A stretch of DNA of 64,000 bases from Chloroflexota bacterium (GTDB taxonomy: Bacteria > Chloroflexota > Anaerolineae > Anaerolineales > Anaerolineaceae): NCBI GenBank assembly GCA_016838895.1, contig JAEKNU010000012.1:1-64000 (forward strand), given 5' to 3'. The notes under the pieces were generated by a model. The model was not told the DNA's origin. It was given only the letters and a program-made list of their open reading frames with translations, and made no database searches. The stretch's first letter is position 1. Each line of letters opens with the position of its first letter. Positions 8,036 through 16,328 of this stretch are shown here, one piece after another. The position numbers were made by a program, and so were the translations under genes.

Positions 8036-8085
8036 GTAATTCAATTACATAATACAAGCTTACACGAATTTGTATTACATGTCAA
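8036..8085 (-). promoter_or_regulatory. Promoter of the small-protein pair with nested inverted repeats
   Basis: Minus strand TTGACA (8080-8085), 17-bp spacer, TAAGCT (8057-8062). The spacer and -10 lie inside an inverted repeat (AATACAA at 8051-8057 and TTGTATT at 8070-8076). A second perfect palindrome GTAATTCAATTAC (8036-8048) lies at the start-site region. TTACA-type half sites recur three times. This is a good candidate for autoregulation. Confidence 0.55.
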
Positions 8086-8142
8086 GGTTTTTTTCAAAAT
8101 TGCTCTTGCTAAATGGTTTTACAAATATATATTGATTTCCTC

Positions 8143-8169
8143 ACATTAAAATATGCAATATTTTAATGT
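8143..8169. repeat. 12-bp-arm AT-rich inverted repeat
   Basis: ACATTAAAATAT and ATATTTTAATGT are perfect inverted copies around GCA, followed by TTTTT on the plus strand. It lies between two divergent promoters. It may insulate them, terminate stray plus-strand transcripts or be an operator. Confidence 0.5.
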
Positions 8170-8206
8170 TTTTAATCTTATTTAAGCCCTCATGCAAAAT
8201 GAGTTA

Positions 8207-8215
8207 TGCTATACT
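8207..8215 (+). promoter_or_regulatory. Extended -10 promoter of the anaerobic RNR operon
   Basis: TGCTATACT is an extended -10 (core 8210-8215). No good -35 is visible. It lies about 25 nt before the riboswitch begins. Confidence 0.4.
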
Positions 8216-8239
8216 CATCTATACAATTGCATATTTATC

Positions 8240-8392
8240 ATGATACCTAGCAAGGTATAAAGAGCGAAATCCGGTGCAAGTCCGGTGCTGTCCCGCAACT
8301 GTAAGCAGAGCGATTCTGTAAGCCAGGTCGACCATCATGATAATTCTCAACTTCCTTCGCGAGAAAGGAACAGAAACGCCACTCGGCTATTC
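8240..8392 (+). ncRNA. Cobalamin (B12) riboswitch upstream of nrdD
   Basis: The highly conserved aptamer core is present: CCGGTGCAAGTCCGGTGCTG followed by TCCCGCAACTGTAA (8271-8304), then GCCAGG (8322-8327) and a distal GCCACTCGG (8379-8387) matching the B12-box end. Adenosyl- or other cobalamin binding would favour the terminator that follows and lower expression of the B12-independent anaerobic reductase. This pattern is known where a B12-dependent isozyme (such as class II NrdJ) exists elsewhere in the genome. No such gene is in this window. Confidence 0.9.
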
Positions 8393-8424
8393 AGTCATCT
8401 TGCAGAAGATGGCTTTTTTTTATT
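8393..8424 (+). terminator. Riboswitch expression-platform terminator
   Basis: AGTCATCTT and AAGATGGCT form a 9-bp stem (one G-T pair) with loop GCAG, followed by eight T. It lies directly after the aptamer and about 20 nt before the nrdD start, so control is by transcription termination. Confidence 0.85.
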
Positions 8425-8441
8425 TTGGGAGGGTAGAAATA

Positions 8442-10478
8442 ATGATAGAAACAGTTCTAAAGAGAAATGGAACACAAGCATGCTTTGATTTGTCAAGGAT
8501 TGAGCAGGCTGTTTTAAAAGCCTCAACTGCGGTTAATGCCGGACAATCCCGTCAGTGGGCAGAAATGATTGCCCTGGCGGTATTGGGTCATTTATCGCGA
8601 CGGGCGTTGTCATATCCACCATCGGTGGAAGAAATTCAGGATATTGTGGAAGAAGTATTGATTAAATCGGGATATCCGCGCATTGCCAAGGCATATATTC
8701 TATATCGAGAAAAACGCAATGCCATGCGCAATTCCCAGGCGCTTATGTTTGATGCCGAAAAATTGGTTGAGGATTATTTACAGATCAGTGATTGGCGAGT
8801 ACGTGAAAATAGCAACATGAATTATTCCTTGCAGGGCTTGAATTATTATTTGGCTTCTACCATTGCGGCAAATTATTGGTTGGAAAAAATCTTTCCTGCT
8901 GAAGTACAGTTTGCCCATCGCGAAGGAGAAATTCATATCCATGATTTAGGATTACTTTCGGTTTATTGCTGTGGTTGGGATTTATACGACTTATTGATAC
9001 GCGGCTTCAGTGGGGTAAAGAGTAAAGTGGAAAGCAAACCACCCAAACATTTTCGCACTGCTTTGGGCCAATTGGTGAATTTCTTTTACACGATGCAGGG
9101 AGAATCTGCCGGGGCAGTGGCGGTATCCAATTTTGATACGCTCATGGCTCCTTTTATCCGTTATGACGGCCTGGATTATGCAGCAGTTAAACAGGCCATG
9201 CAGGAATTTATCTTCAACATCAATGTGCCTACGCGGGTTGGATTTCAGACCCCCTTTACCAACCTGACCATGGATTTATATCCACCTTCCACTTTGAAGG
9301 ATCAGGCAGTGATTATCGGCGGGGAAATGCAAAATGAAACCTACGCTGATTTTGCAGAGGAAATGTTAATCATCAATCGTGCCTTTGCTGAAATTATGCT
9401 GGAGGGAGACGCCTGTGGACGGGTGTTTACCTTCCCTATTCCTACTTATAATGTAACCCCTGATTTTCCCTGGGAGGAAGAGGCACTACAGCCCCTCTGG
9501 GAAATGACCGCCCGTTACGGGATTCCATATTTTGCCAATTTCATCAATAGCGATATGAAAGCAGAAGACGCACGTTCCATGTGCTGCCGTTTACGCCTGG
9601 ATAATCGTGAATTGCAGAAAAGAATGGGTGGCTTATTTGCCTCTGCGCCGTTGACTGGATCGGTTGGTGTGGTGACATTGAACCTGGCGCGCATCGGATA
9701 CACCTCCGATTCAAAAGAAAGTTTCTTTGCACAAATTGAACGTTTAATGCATATTGCCCGAACTTGCCTTGAGATTAAACGTAAAACCATCGAGCAATTT
9801 ACCGCACAGGGATTGTATCCCTACAGTAAGGTCTATTTAGCTTCGGTAGAACAGCGCAGCGGAAAATTCTGGACCAATCATTTTTCAACGATTGGTATTA
9901 TTGGTATGCACGAAGCCTGTATGAACCTGTTTGGGAAATCCATAGCGGAAGATGAGAGCGTTGCCTTTGCACAGGAAACCATGCAATTTATGCTGGATAC
10001 ATTGCAGGAATTTCAATTGGAAACGGGTAACCTATACAATCTGGAAGCGACGCCGGCAGAGGGCGCTACGTATCGATTGGCAAAAATGGATAAAGTAAAC
10101 TTCCCAGGCATTATCACCAGCGGCACGGATGAAACACCTTTTTATACCAATTCCACGCAGTTACCAGTACATTTCAGTGACGATTTATTTGAAGTACTGG
10201 ATCATCAGGATCAATTGCAGCCTTTGTATTCAGGAGGTACGGTTCAGCATTTATTTCTGGGTGAGCGTATTTCGGATTATCGCCAGGCTCGCAAATTAAT
10301 TCAGGTTATTACGCGCACATACCGTTTGCCTTATCTGACCCTGACACCGACCTTCAGTATTTGCCCTGTTCATGGTTATTTGGCAGGTGAGCATGCTTTC
10401 TGTCCGCATGAGCATTCTACTGAAGATTTGGCACGCTTTGGCGTGCCTGTTAATGCTTCAGAAACGATTATCAAGTGA
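8442..10478 (+). CDS. nrdD: Anaerobic (class III) ribonucleoside-triphosphate reductase, large part lacking the glycyl-radical end
   Basis: A 678-aa catalytic protein reducing ribonucleotides without oxygen. An ATP-cone allosteric domain spans about 1-90, then the ten-stranded barrel, with Cys381/Cys382 in a RSMCCRL loop as candidate thiyl residues. The zinc-site region near the end has CPVHGY (Cys641) and FCPHEH (Cys654); the usual fourth cysteine is not where CPxC would place it. The protein stops at residue 678 with tandem TGA TAA and lacks the RVVGY glycyl-radical motif, which is encoded by the next gene. The ATG at 8442 has GGGAGGG 8 nt upstream; earlier in-frame ATGs lie within the riboswitch. 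Confidence 0.92.
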   Translation: MIETVLKRNGTQACFDLSRIEQAVLKASTAVNAGQSRQWAEMIALAVLGHLSRRALSYPPSVEEIQDIVEEVLIKSGYPRIAKAYILYREKRNAMRNSQALMFDAEKLVEDYLQISDWRVRENSNMNYSLQGLNYYLASTIAANYWLEKIFPAEVQFAHREGEIHIHDLGLLSVYCCGWDLYDLLIRGFSGVKSKVESKPPKHFRTALGQLVNFFYTMQGESAGAVAVSNFDTLMAPFIRYDGLDYAAVKQAMQEFIFNINVPTRVGFQTPFTNLTMDLYPPSTLKDQAVIIGGEMQNETYADFAEEMLIINRAFAEIMLEGDACGRVFTFPIPTYNVTPDFPWEEEALQPLWEMTARYGIPYFANFINSDMKAEDARSMCCRLRLDNRELQKRMGGLFASAPLTGSVGVVTLNLARIGYTSDSKESFFAQIERLMHIARTCLEIKRKTIEQFTAQGLYPYSKVYLASVEQRSGKFWTNHFSTIGIIGMHEACMNLFGKSIAEDESVAFAQETMQFMLDTLQEFQLETGNLYNLEATPAEGATYRLAKMDKVNFPGIITSGTDETPFYTNSTQLPVHFSDDLFEVLDHQDQLQPLYSGGTVQHLFLGERISDYRQARKLIQVITRTYRLPYLTLTPTFSICPVHGYLAGEHAFCPHEHSTEDLARFGVPVNASETIIK

Positions 10479-10491
10479 TAAGGAGAACCAG

Positions 10492-10704
10492 ATGAAAACA
10501 AATCAAGCTTTACATCAAATAACGGAAGAAGTTCAGCAAGGAATGATGGATCAATCACCAGAATTAAAAATCCCCTGCGAGGTTTATTCCAGGGTGGTGG
10601 GTTATTTGCGTCCTGTACAAAACTGGAACAATGGCAAGCAGCAGGAATTTGCAGAAAGAAAAACCTTCCGCCTAAAGGGCGAATCATCACATGAAACCCG
10701 TTGA
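10492..10704 (+). CDS. Separate glycyl-radical domain of NrdD
   Basis: A 70-aa protein with its own AAGGAG site 6 nt before the ATG. Residues 28-50 (PCEVYSRVVGYLRPVQNWN) are the class III RNR glycyl-radical loop, with Gly37 in RVVGY as the expected radical site. Residues 1-27 are a helical, Gln-rich extension. It follows the large subunit by 13 nt and overlaps nrdG by 14 nt. So it should be made in step with both, dock into the NrdD barrel in trans and be activated by NrdG. The strongly conserved motif makes a chance ORF very unlikely. Cys29 may supply the zinc ligand missing in the large part. Confidence 0.85.
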   Translation: MKTNQALHQITEEVQQGMMDQSPELKIPCEVYSRVVGYLRPVQNWNNGKQQEFAERKTFRLKGESSHETR

Positions 10705-11413
10705 TATTGATTTTATAAAGGGTTGGGTGCGAACTTCTTTAATAGATTACCCTGGAAAGATCGCTACAGTGATCTATACTGCTGGCTGTAATTTGCGCTG
10801 TCCAATTTGCCATAATCCGGAGTTGATCAATGCACCGAACCGTTATGATGCCATTACTCTGTCTGAGATATTTGATTATCTCAATCGGAGAAAAGGAGTC
10901 ATTGACGGTATTGTTATTACAGGCGGGGAGCCGTTGTTCCATGTTGATATGGTTTCGCTATTAGAGCAATTACGTGCATTACCTGTTGCCATTAAGCTGG
11001 ATACCAATGGTTGTTATCCAGAGCGTTTACAGGAGATTATTGAGCGAAAACTGGTGGATATGATTGCCATGGATATCAAAAGCTCCAAACCTTTATATGC
11101 ACAGTTGACCGGTGTGAAAATGGACAATTCCAAAGCCATTGAGCGAAGTTTGACGATACTGAAACAGAGCGGTATTTCATATGAAATCCGCACTACAGTC
11201 ATTCCAGGGGTTATTGATCGCGGCGTGATTGCTGAGATTGTGAATTGGATCGCACCGGTGCAACAATATGCATTGCAGCAATTTCGACCAGTGATAACAC
11301 TGGATCCTAATTACAGGAAATTAGAGCCAATTTCTGATTATGAATTAAATGAGATGCTGGAACTTGCCCGGCAATGCATCCCTGATGTATCAGTGCGTGG
11401 TTTGATTAGCTGA
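10691..11413 (+). CDS. nrdG: Anaerobic RNR-activating protein, radical SAM
   Basis: A 240-aa radical SAM enzyme that cleaves S-adenosylmethionine and puts the radical on the NrdD glycine. The [4Fe-4S] motif is CNLRCPICHN (Cys33, Cys37, Cys40); the SAM-binding GGEP follows (TGGEPL). It is of the longer NrdG2-type length, as in many anaerobes. The start overlaps the end of the glycyl-radical gene, which indicates translational coupling. Some pyruvate-formate-lyase activases look similar, but the operon fixes the role. Confidence 0.93.
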   Translation: MKPVDIDFIKGWVRTSLIDYPGKIATVIYTAGCNLRCPICHNPELINAPNRYDAITLSEIFDYLNRRKGVIDGIVITGGEPLFHVDMVSLLEQLRALPVAIKLDTNGCYPERLQEIIERKLVDMIAMDIKSSKPLYAQLTGVKMDNSKAIERSLTILKQSGISYEIRTTVIPGVIDRGVIAEIVNWIAPVQQYALQQFRPVITLDPNYRKLEPISDYELNEMLELARQCIPDVSVRGLIS

Positions 11414-11448
11414 TTGAATTCGATTACTGTGCCGGGTAAGATGAGAGG

Positions 11449-13098
11449 ATGAAGATTATTATTCAATTACTAGCAGAAAATCCGATTTTGCTATTGTTTC
11501 TGGTGGCAGCCATTGGGTATCCGCTGGGTAAGCTCAATTTTCGTGGAGCGAACCTGAGTGTTGCGGCTGTTTTGTTTGTGGGCATTTTCTTTGGCGCGCT
11601 TGATCCATCTATTAAACTGCCTGAAATCATTTACCGTTTCGGATTGGTGATTTTTGTCTACAGCATCGGCTTAACCAGTGCACCGATGTTTTTTGATTCG
11701 CTGCGCAAAAAAGGGCTTTCCTACAATTTGCTGATTATGGGTTGTTTACTTTTTGCGGCTTTTCTTTCAATTGGCTCATTTTTTTTGTTTGATTTTCTAC
11801 CATCTCAGGCAGCCGGATTATTTTCAGGTAGTTTAACTAATACGCCAGCACTGGCGGCAATTCTGGAATATCTTCAGGGTATTACGCCTGTTGATATGCT
11901 GGAATTAGTACAGGCTGAACCTGTCGTGGCATATTCGATCACATATCCTGTTGGCGTGTTGGGTGTTATTCTGGCGATTATTTTTTTACAAAAGCTATGG
12001 AAAGTGGATTATCAAGCAGAGGTACGAAAACATAATTACCCCGGCGCCAGTTATGAGCCATTAGCCAATCAAACGATATTGATTGGCAAAGATTTTTCAA
12101 AGAATGTTCAGGAACTAATCGAAGAGTATCATTGGAACGCTATTTTTGGCAGGCATTTGTCAGATGGTGTGCTTGAGCTTACCCATCGGCAAACAATCTT
12201 GAAAAAAGGTGATTTGATTCATGTTATTACTGCCAGGGAAGAATTAATTGCCCTACTGCCTGTATTAGGGTATGAGAGTGATCAACATTTGAATTATGAT
12301 CTGCGTGTATATGACAAATTTCGCGTATTTATCTCCAATCACAAGATAGCTGGAAAACGGATTCGGGAAATTGATTTGTTTTCAGGTTCGGACATTATGA
12401 TTACCCGCATACGGCGTGGCGATGCGGAATTTCTGCCGCATGGTGACACCAAGTTAATGTTGGGCGATCAGATGCGTATTGTAACCAAACATGAATATGT
12501 AGAAGAAATTCGAAAGTTTTGTGGTGATTCTTTCAAGGGAATCAGCGAATTCAAAGTATTGGCTTTTGGTGCAGGGATTGTATTGGGTTTATTGTTGGGT
12601 GAAATTCCTATACCATTACCTGGTGGTGTCGTATTTAAATTGGGCATCGCTGGAGGTCCATTAGTCATGGCAATAATATTAGGGACGTTAGGTCGAAGTG
12701 GCCCAATGGTGTGGACGATTCCATACAGTGCCAACCTGGTATTACGCCAAATTGGGTTAGTGTTATTCCTGGCGGGTGTAGGAACACGCTCCGGCTATGC
12801 TTTTGTGGAAACCCTACGCAGCGGCAGTGGCGGCTGGATGTTTTTGTCTGGTGCTGTGGTGACCTGCCTGACGGCTACGCTGGCCCTAATAATGGGATAT
12901 AAGCTGTTAAAAATTCCGATGGGGGTTTTAACAGGTGTTATTGCGGGTATGCACACACAACCGGCTGTGCTTGCTTTTTCTCTTGAACAAGCAGAAAACG
13001 AATTGCCGAATGTGGGATATGCGATGGTTTTTCCAGTGGCAATGATTATAAAAATTTTGTTGGCACAATTTATCCTGGTTTATCTGGCTGGGTTATAA
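11449..13098 (+). CDS. AspT/YidE/YbjL-type membrane transporter with two RCK_C (TrkA_C) domains
   Basis: A 549-aa inner-membrane protein. A first block of about five transmembrane helices (about 5-185) and a second block (about 365-549) look like the duplicated antiporter domain of the aspartate:alanine exchanger family. Between them lie two soluble RCK_C-like domains (about 195-280 and 285-360). The glycine-rich LFSGSLTNTPALAAILEY and GVIAGMHTQPAVLAF segments are typical. The substrate could be an amino acid or dicarboxylate. GAGAGG lies immediately before the ATG. It lies 35 nt after nrdG and may be co-transcribed. Confidence 0.85.
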   Translation: MKIIIQLLAENPILLLFLVAAIGYPLGKLNFRGANLSVAAVLFVGIFFGALDPSIKLPEIIYRFGLVIFVYSIGLTSAPMFFDSLRKKGLSYNLLIMGCLLFAAFLSIGSFFLFDFLPSQAAGLFSGSLTNTPALAAILEYLQGITPVDMLELVQAEPVVAYSITYPVGVLGVILAIIFLQKLWKVDYQAEVRKHNYPGASYEPLANQTILIGKDFSKNVQELIEEYHWNAIFGRHLSDGVLELTHRQTILKKGDLIHVITAREELIALLPVLGYESDQHLNYDLRVYDKFRVFISNHKIAGKRIREIDLFSGSDIMITRIRRGDAEFLPHGDTKLMLGDQMRIVTKHEYVEEIRKFCGDSFKGISEFKVLAFGAGIVLGLLLGEIPIPLPGGVVFKLGIAGGPLVMAIILGTLGRSGPMVWTIPYSANLVLRQIGLVLFLAGVGTRSGYAFVETLRSGSGGWMFLSGAVVTCLTATLALIMGYKLLKIPMGVLTGVIAGMHTQPAVLAFSLEQAENELPNVGYAMVFPVAMIIKILLAQFILVYLAGL

Positions 13099-13118
13099 TA
13101 GCAATAGAGTTAAAGTAG

Positions 13119-13910
13119 ATGAAAAAAGATGAATTATTGACCATAGGCCAATTGGCAAAACAAGCTGGATTTTCCACATCTGCGATTCGATACTACGAGG
13201 TAGAAGGACTGATTCAGCCGGCGCATCGCACTGCTTCAGGATACCGTATGTATGAGGAGCAGGCAGTACGCACGCTCTCTTTCATTAAAAGAGCCCAGCA
13301 ACTTGGCTTTTCATTACAGGATATTCGACAATTGCTGGCATTCCAACAAGGACAACAACTCGAATTACGTTCATTAGTATCTTTAGTAGAAGAACGGTTT
13401 TTAGAAATAGAACGACAAGTGACCAATCTGCTGATTCAACGCCATGAAATGGCTTTGTTCATGCAATCTGTTTATGATCAGGTACAGGGCAGACCTTTGA
13501 TGAATGGAGAAGAGTTGTTAACTCAAATGATTGAGCAGGTTTGTGCTGATCCGTTCAGAAGACCGGTTTTTCAGGTTTTGGATTGGTTAATTGAAGTGAC
13601 TCAATGTCATATCTCATATGACGAGGCGTATGCTTTGTTAGGGGATTTGCGAGGTATGCATTTTCATATGTGGCGAGATGAGGACATCTATTATATTCTG
13701 GTTGTTTCAGATAAAGAGGAAGTCTTTCAGGCATTACAGAAACTGGCAGATTTTGAAGCAGGATGTACGGCACATAGCTCTCCTGAATCCCTGCCTCCGG
13801 GGGTCACGATTGAAGAGGAAGGCTTTTTGCTTCAGGCAAAAGGAAAAAACGCTTTCATTTATGCCAGACTATTTATGGCATTGGAGCAGGAAATTTCCCA
13901 ATACCCTTGA
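13119..13910 (+). CDS. MerR-family regulator of the adjacent metal ATPase
   Basis: 263 aa. The N-terminal winged helix (about 7-75) has the family signature IGQLAKQAGFSTSAIRYYEVEGLI, followed by a dimer helix to about 125. The C-terminal part (about 140-263) is longer than in the usual ~140-aa ZntR/CadR and not recognised. It has cysteines at QVCADP, TQCHIS and AGCTAH that could serve as sensor ligands. The stop codon lies inside the -35 box of the next gene's promoter, which has the MerR-type long spacer. So it most likely activates the P-type ATPase in response to its metal. Confidence 0.85.
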   Translation: MKKDELLTIGQLAKQAGFSTSAIRYYEVEGLIQPAHRTASGYRMYEEQAVRTLSFIKRAQQLGFSLQDIRQLLAFQQGQQLELRSLVSLVEERFLEIERQVTNLLIQRHEMALFMQSVYDQVQGRPLMNGEELLTQMIEQVCADPFRRPVFQVLDWLIEVTQCHISYDEAYALLGDLRGMHFHMWRDEDIYYILVVSDKEEVFQALQKLADFEAGCTAHSSPESLPPGVTIEEEGFLLQAKGKNAFIYARLFMALEQEISQYP

Positions 13911-13938
13911 CTTTCAACCCGACTTGAACGTGTATGAT
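13907..13938 (+). promoter_or_regulatory. MerR-type promoter/operator of the metal ATPase
   Basis: TTGACT (13907-13912) and TATGAT (13933-13938) are 20 bp apart, too long for normal use but typical of MerR-activated promoters. The spacer is filled by an imperfect 22-bp dyad (13910-13931) with TTCAA and TTGAA at its core. The -35 box overlaps the merR stop codon. Confidence 0.75.
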
Positions 13939-13971
13939 AGGGGCATATTAAAACGTTAAAGCAGGAATATC

Positions 13972-16230
13972 ATGGATAAAAACAAAGCGTATCAAATAAC
14001 GGGGCTGGATTGTATGGATTGCGTGGTCGATTTAGAAAAATCCATACAGAAACTTGAGCATGTTAACCATTGCGAAATTCAATTCGCAAGTGGAAAATTG
14101 ATCGTAAATGAATCAGCAGACGAAAAAGCGATTGCCAAAACGGTAAAATCGCATGGCTATCGTTTGCAGACGAATGATGTTATGAATCAGCAAGCGCATG
14201 CAACACCGCCCAATTCATTTTGGCAGTTTATGAAATATCTTTGGGAGAATCCAAAGTCACGTTTGGCTTTAATTGGAGTGATTTTCATCCTACCGGGACT
14301 GCTGCTGGAAGAAATTCTGCAACTAGAAATACAATTTGTATTTATCAGTTCAATGATTGCCATGTTGTTGGCCGGGTTTCCAGTTTATCGCAATGCATTG
14401 CGATCCTTAATGGATATTCGGAATCTCTCAGTCAATATTGACCATTTGATGAGTATTGCCAGCATTGGTGCGTTAGCAATTGGTGCATATACTGAAGCCG
14501 GCATGGTGATGGTTCTATTTGGCATCGGTGAAGCATTGGAAGGATTTACCGGTGAGCGATCAAGAGATGCGATACGCAATCTTTTATCCAGCCAACCAAA
14601 AATGGCTACAAAACAAATTGCTGAAGGAAATGAAATTACATATCAGACGGTATCCGTTGAGGAATTACAGGTACGTGATTTGATTCTGGTAAAACCCGCT
14701 GAAGTGATTCCCATTGATGGTGTTGTTTATGCCGGAAAATCCTATGTCAATCAGGCGGCCATTACCGGTGAAAGCAAGGCGATCAGGAAAGATCAGGGCA
14801 GTACCCTTTTCGCTGGCAGTATCAATGGTGAATCTGCATTGACTGTTCAGGTGGAGAAACCATATCAGGATAGTACCATCGCACAGATGGCACGCCTGAT
14901 TGAAGAGGCGCAGACCAGCCAGGCACCATTTGAACGATACATCAATCGTTTTGCTGCCCGGTATACTCCGGCTGTGATTATCGCCTCATTACTGATTATT
15001 TTCGTTCCCACATTGGTTTTTGGGCAGCCATTTCTCAATCAAGGTGAGCAGACCGGCTGGTTATACCGTGGATTTGCCATTCTGGTAATCGCTTGCCCAT
15101 GTGCTCTGGTGATTAGTACACCGGTCAGCATGATGAGCGCCATGATGCGCGCCTTTCGGGATGGTATCGTGATTCGCGGTGGACGCTATCTGGAAGCCTT
15201 AGCCAATGTGAAAGCCATTGCCTTTGATAAAACCGGTACGCTAACCCAGGGGGAACCCAGTGTTGTACAAGTACGTTCATTAGATTGTACCTGTACGCGT
15301 CGTCAGGAAGGATTGTCAGGTCAATCGGTTAAGGAATGGTGCGCCGAATGTCGAAGTGTGATTGCGCTGGCAAGCGCAGTTGAACTGCAAAGCGAACATC
15401 CGCTGGCACGGGCCATTGTCGATGAATCCGTACGATCAGGTGTATCCATGCTGGTTCAACCTGCAGAAGAAGTACAGGCAGAAGTTGGACAAGGTGTCAA
15501 AGGACGTATCGCTGGGCATTGGGTGTTTATTGGTAGTCATCGTGGGTATCACCAACGCAATCAGGCACAAGAAATTCATTGTGATGAATTTCGCGAAGAT
15601 GTCTTGCAAGGGTATAACCCATTATTGATCGCTAAAGATGATCAATACCTGGGCAGTATCACTGTTAGCGATACGATCCGTGAAAGTGCTGCTGAAACCG
15701 TTTCGGAACTGCATCAGATGGGCATTGAGCATATCGCCATTTTATCCGGCGATGATCCGTTGATTGCAAAAAATGTTGGCCAGGCAGTGCATGTTGATGA
15801 AGCATTCGGTGAACTGTTCCCAGCAGACAAAGTTGCCAAAATCAGGAAAATGCAGGAGCAATTTGGATTAACTATCATGGCCGGGGATGGGATCAATGAT
15901 GGTCCGGCTTTAGCCAGTGCAGATGTAGGTATTGCCATTGCACCACGCGGTAAAGGTACCGCGCAGGCTATGGAGACCGCTGATATTACCATCCTGGATG
16001 ATAATTTGCATAAGATCCCTGAATTAATCAATTTGGGTAAACGCACCATGCGTATGGTGAAAAGCAATTTATGGATTGCAATGGGTATGAAGTTGTTCTT
16101 TCTGCTGATGGTGATTATGGGATGGGGTACAATGTGGATGGCGGTCATCGCGGATGTGGGGGCGACATTAATCGTGACCTTGAACGGCATGAGGTTGAGT
16201 AAACCAGATAAGAAAATGAAGATGGCTTGA
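13972..16230 (+). CDS. P1B-type heavy-metal efflux ATPase, Zn/Cd/Pb type
   Basis: A 752-aa membrane pump exporting metal with ATP. An N-terminal heavy-metal-associated domain (about 5-70) has the CxxC GLDCMDC (Cys14, Cys17). Transmembrane helices lie at about 90-190 and 340-400, with the metal site CPC (Cys375-Pro-Cys377). Phosphorylation is at Asp419 in DKTGTLT, the HP motif at His476-Pro477, and the hinge is GDGINDGPA. The last helices carry Lys in AMGMKLFF and Asp in ADVGATLIV, the pattern of the Zn2+/Cd2+/Pb2+ group. Odd: a Cys-rich insert just after the phosphorylation site (Cys439, 441, 457, 460). It is controlled by the upstream MerR gene. Confidence 0.93.
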   Translation: MDKNKAYQITGLDCMDCVVDLEKSIQKLEHVNHCEIQFASGKLIVNESADEKAIAKTVKSHGYRLQTNDVMNQQAHATPPNSFWQFMKYLWENPKSRLALIGVIFILPGLLLEEILQLEIQFVFISSMIAMLLAGFPVYRNALRSLMDIRNLSVNIDHLMSIASIGALAIGAYTEAGMVMVLFGIGEALEGFTGERSRDAIRNLLSSQPKMATKQIAEGNEITYQTVSVEELQVRDLILVKPAEVIPIDGVVYAGKSYVNQAAITGESKAIRKDQGSTLFAGSINGESALTVQVEKPYQDSTIAQMARLIEEAQTSQAPFERYINRFAARYTPAVIIASLLIIFVPTLVFGQPFLNQGEQTGWLYRGFAILVIACPCALVISTPVSMMSAMMRAFRDGIVIRGGRYLEALANVKAIAFDKTGTLTQGEPSVVQVRSLDCTCTRRQEGLSGQSVKEWCAECRSVIALASAVELQSEHPLARAIVDESVRSGVSMLVQPAEEVQAEVGQGVKGRIAGHWVFIGSHRGYHQRNQAQEIHCDEFREDVLQGYNPLLIAKDDQYLGSITVSDTIRESAAETVSELHQMGIEHIAILSGDDPLIAKNVGQAVHVDEAFGELFPADKVAKIRKMQEQFGLTIMAGDGINDGPALASADVGIAIAPRGKGTAQAMETADITILDDNLHKIPELINLGKRTMRMVKSNLWIAMGMKLFFLLMVIMGWGTMWMAVIADVGATLIVTLNGMRLSKPDKKMKMA

Positions 16231-16288
16231 TTGATCTAAAAGTTAAAAGAGAGGAAATTACGAAATTACGAAATTGTGAAAATTCGAA

Positions 16289-16327
16289 AAATGTAGTGGC
16301 AATTCATGAATTGCCACTACATTTTTA
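16289..16327. terminator. Bidirectional terminator between convergent genes
   Basis: A 32-nt perfect palindrome (16291-16322; arms ATGTAGTGGCAATTCA) is flanked by A- and T-rich runs on both sides. It separates the plus-strand ATPase from the minus-strand ABC operon. Just before it (16252-16290) runs a degenerate 8-nt repeat of the GAAATTAC type. Confidence 0.9.
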
Positions 16328-16328
16328 T

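Noticed and set aside
10476-10491. Possible selenocysteine or read-through at the nrdD TGA
   Set aside because: TGA is followed in frame by TAA and then a good AAGGAG and ATG; the downstream protein is a separate gene.
15714-16190. 158-aa frame opposite the P-type ATPase
   Set aside because: Antisense to conserved hinge and membrane motifs; composition mirrors the ATPase.
16252-16290. Short tandem GAAATTAC-like repeats
   Set aside because: Degenerate, only about five units, next to a terminator; no array structure as in CRISPR.
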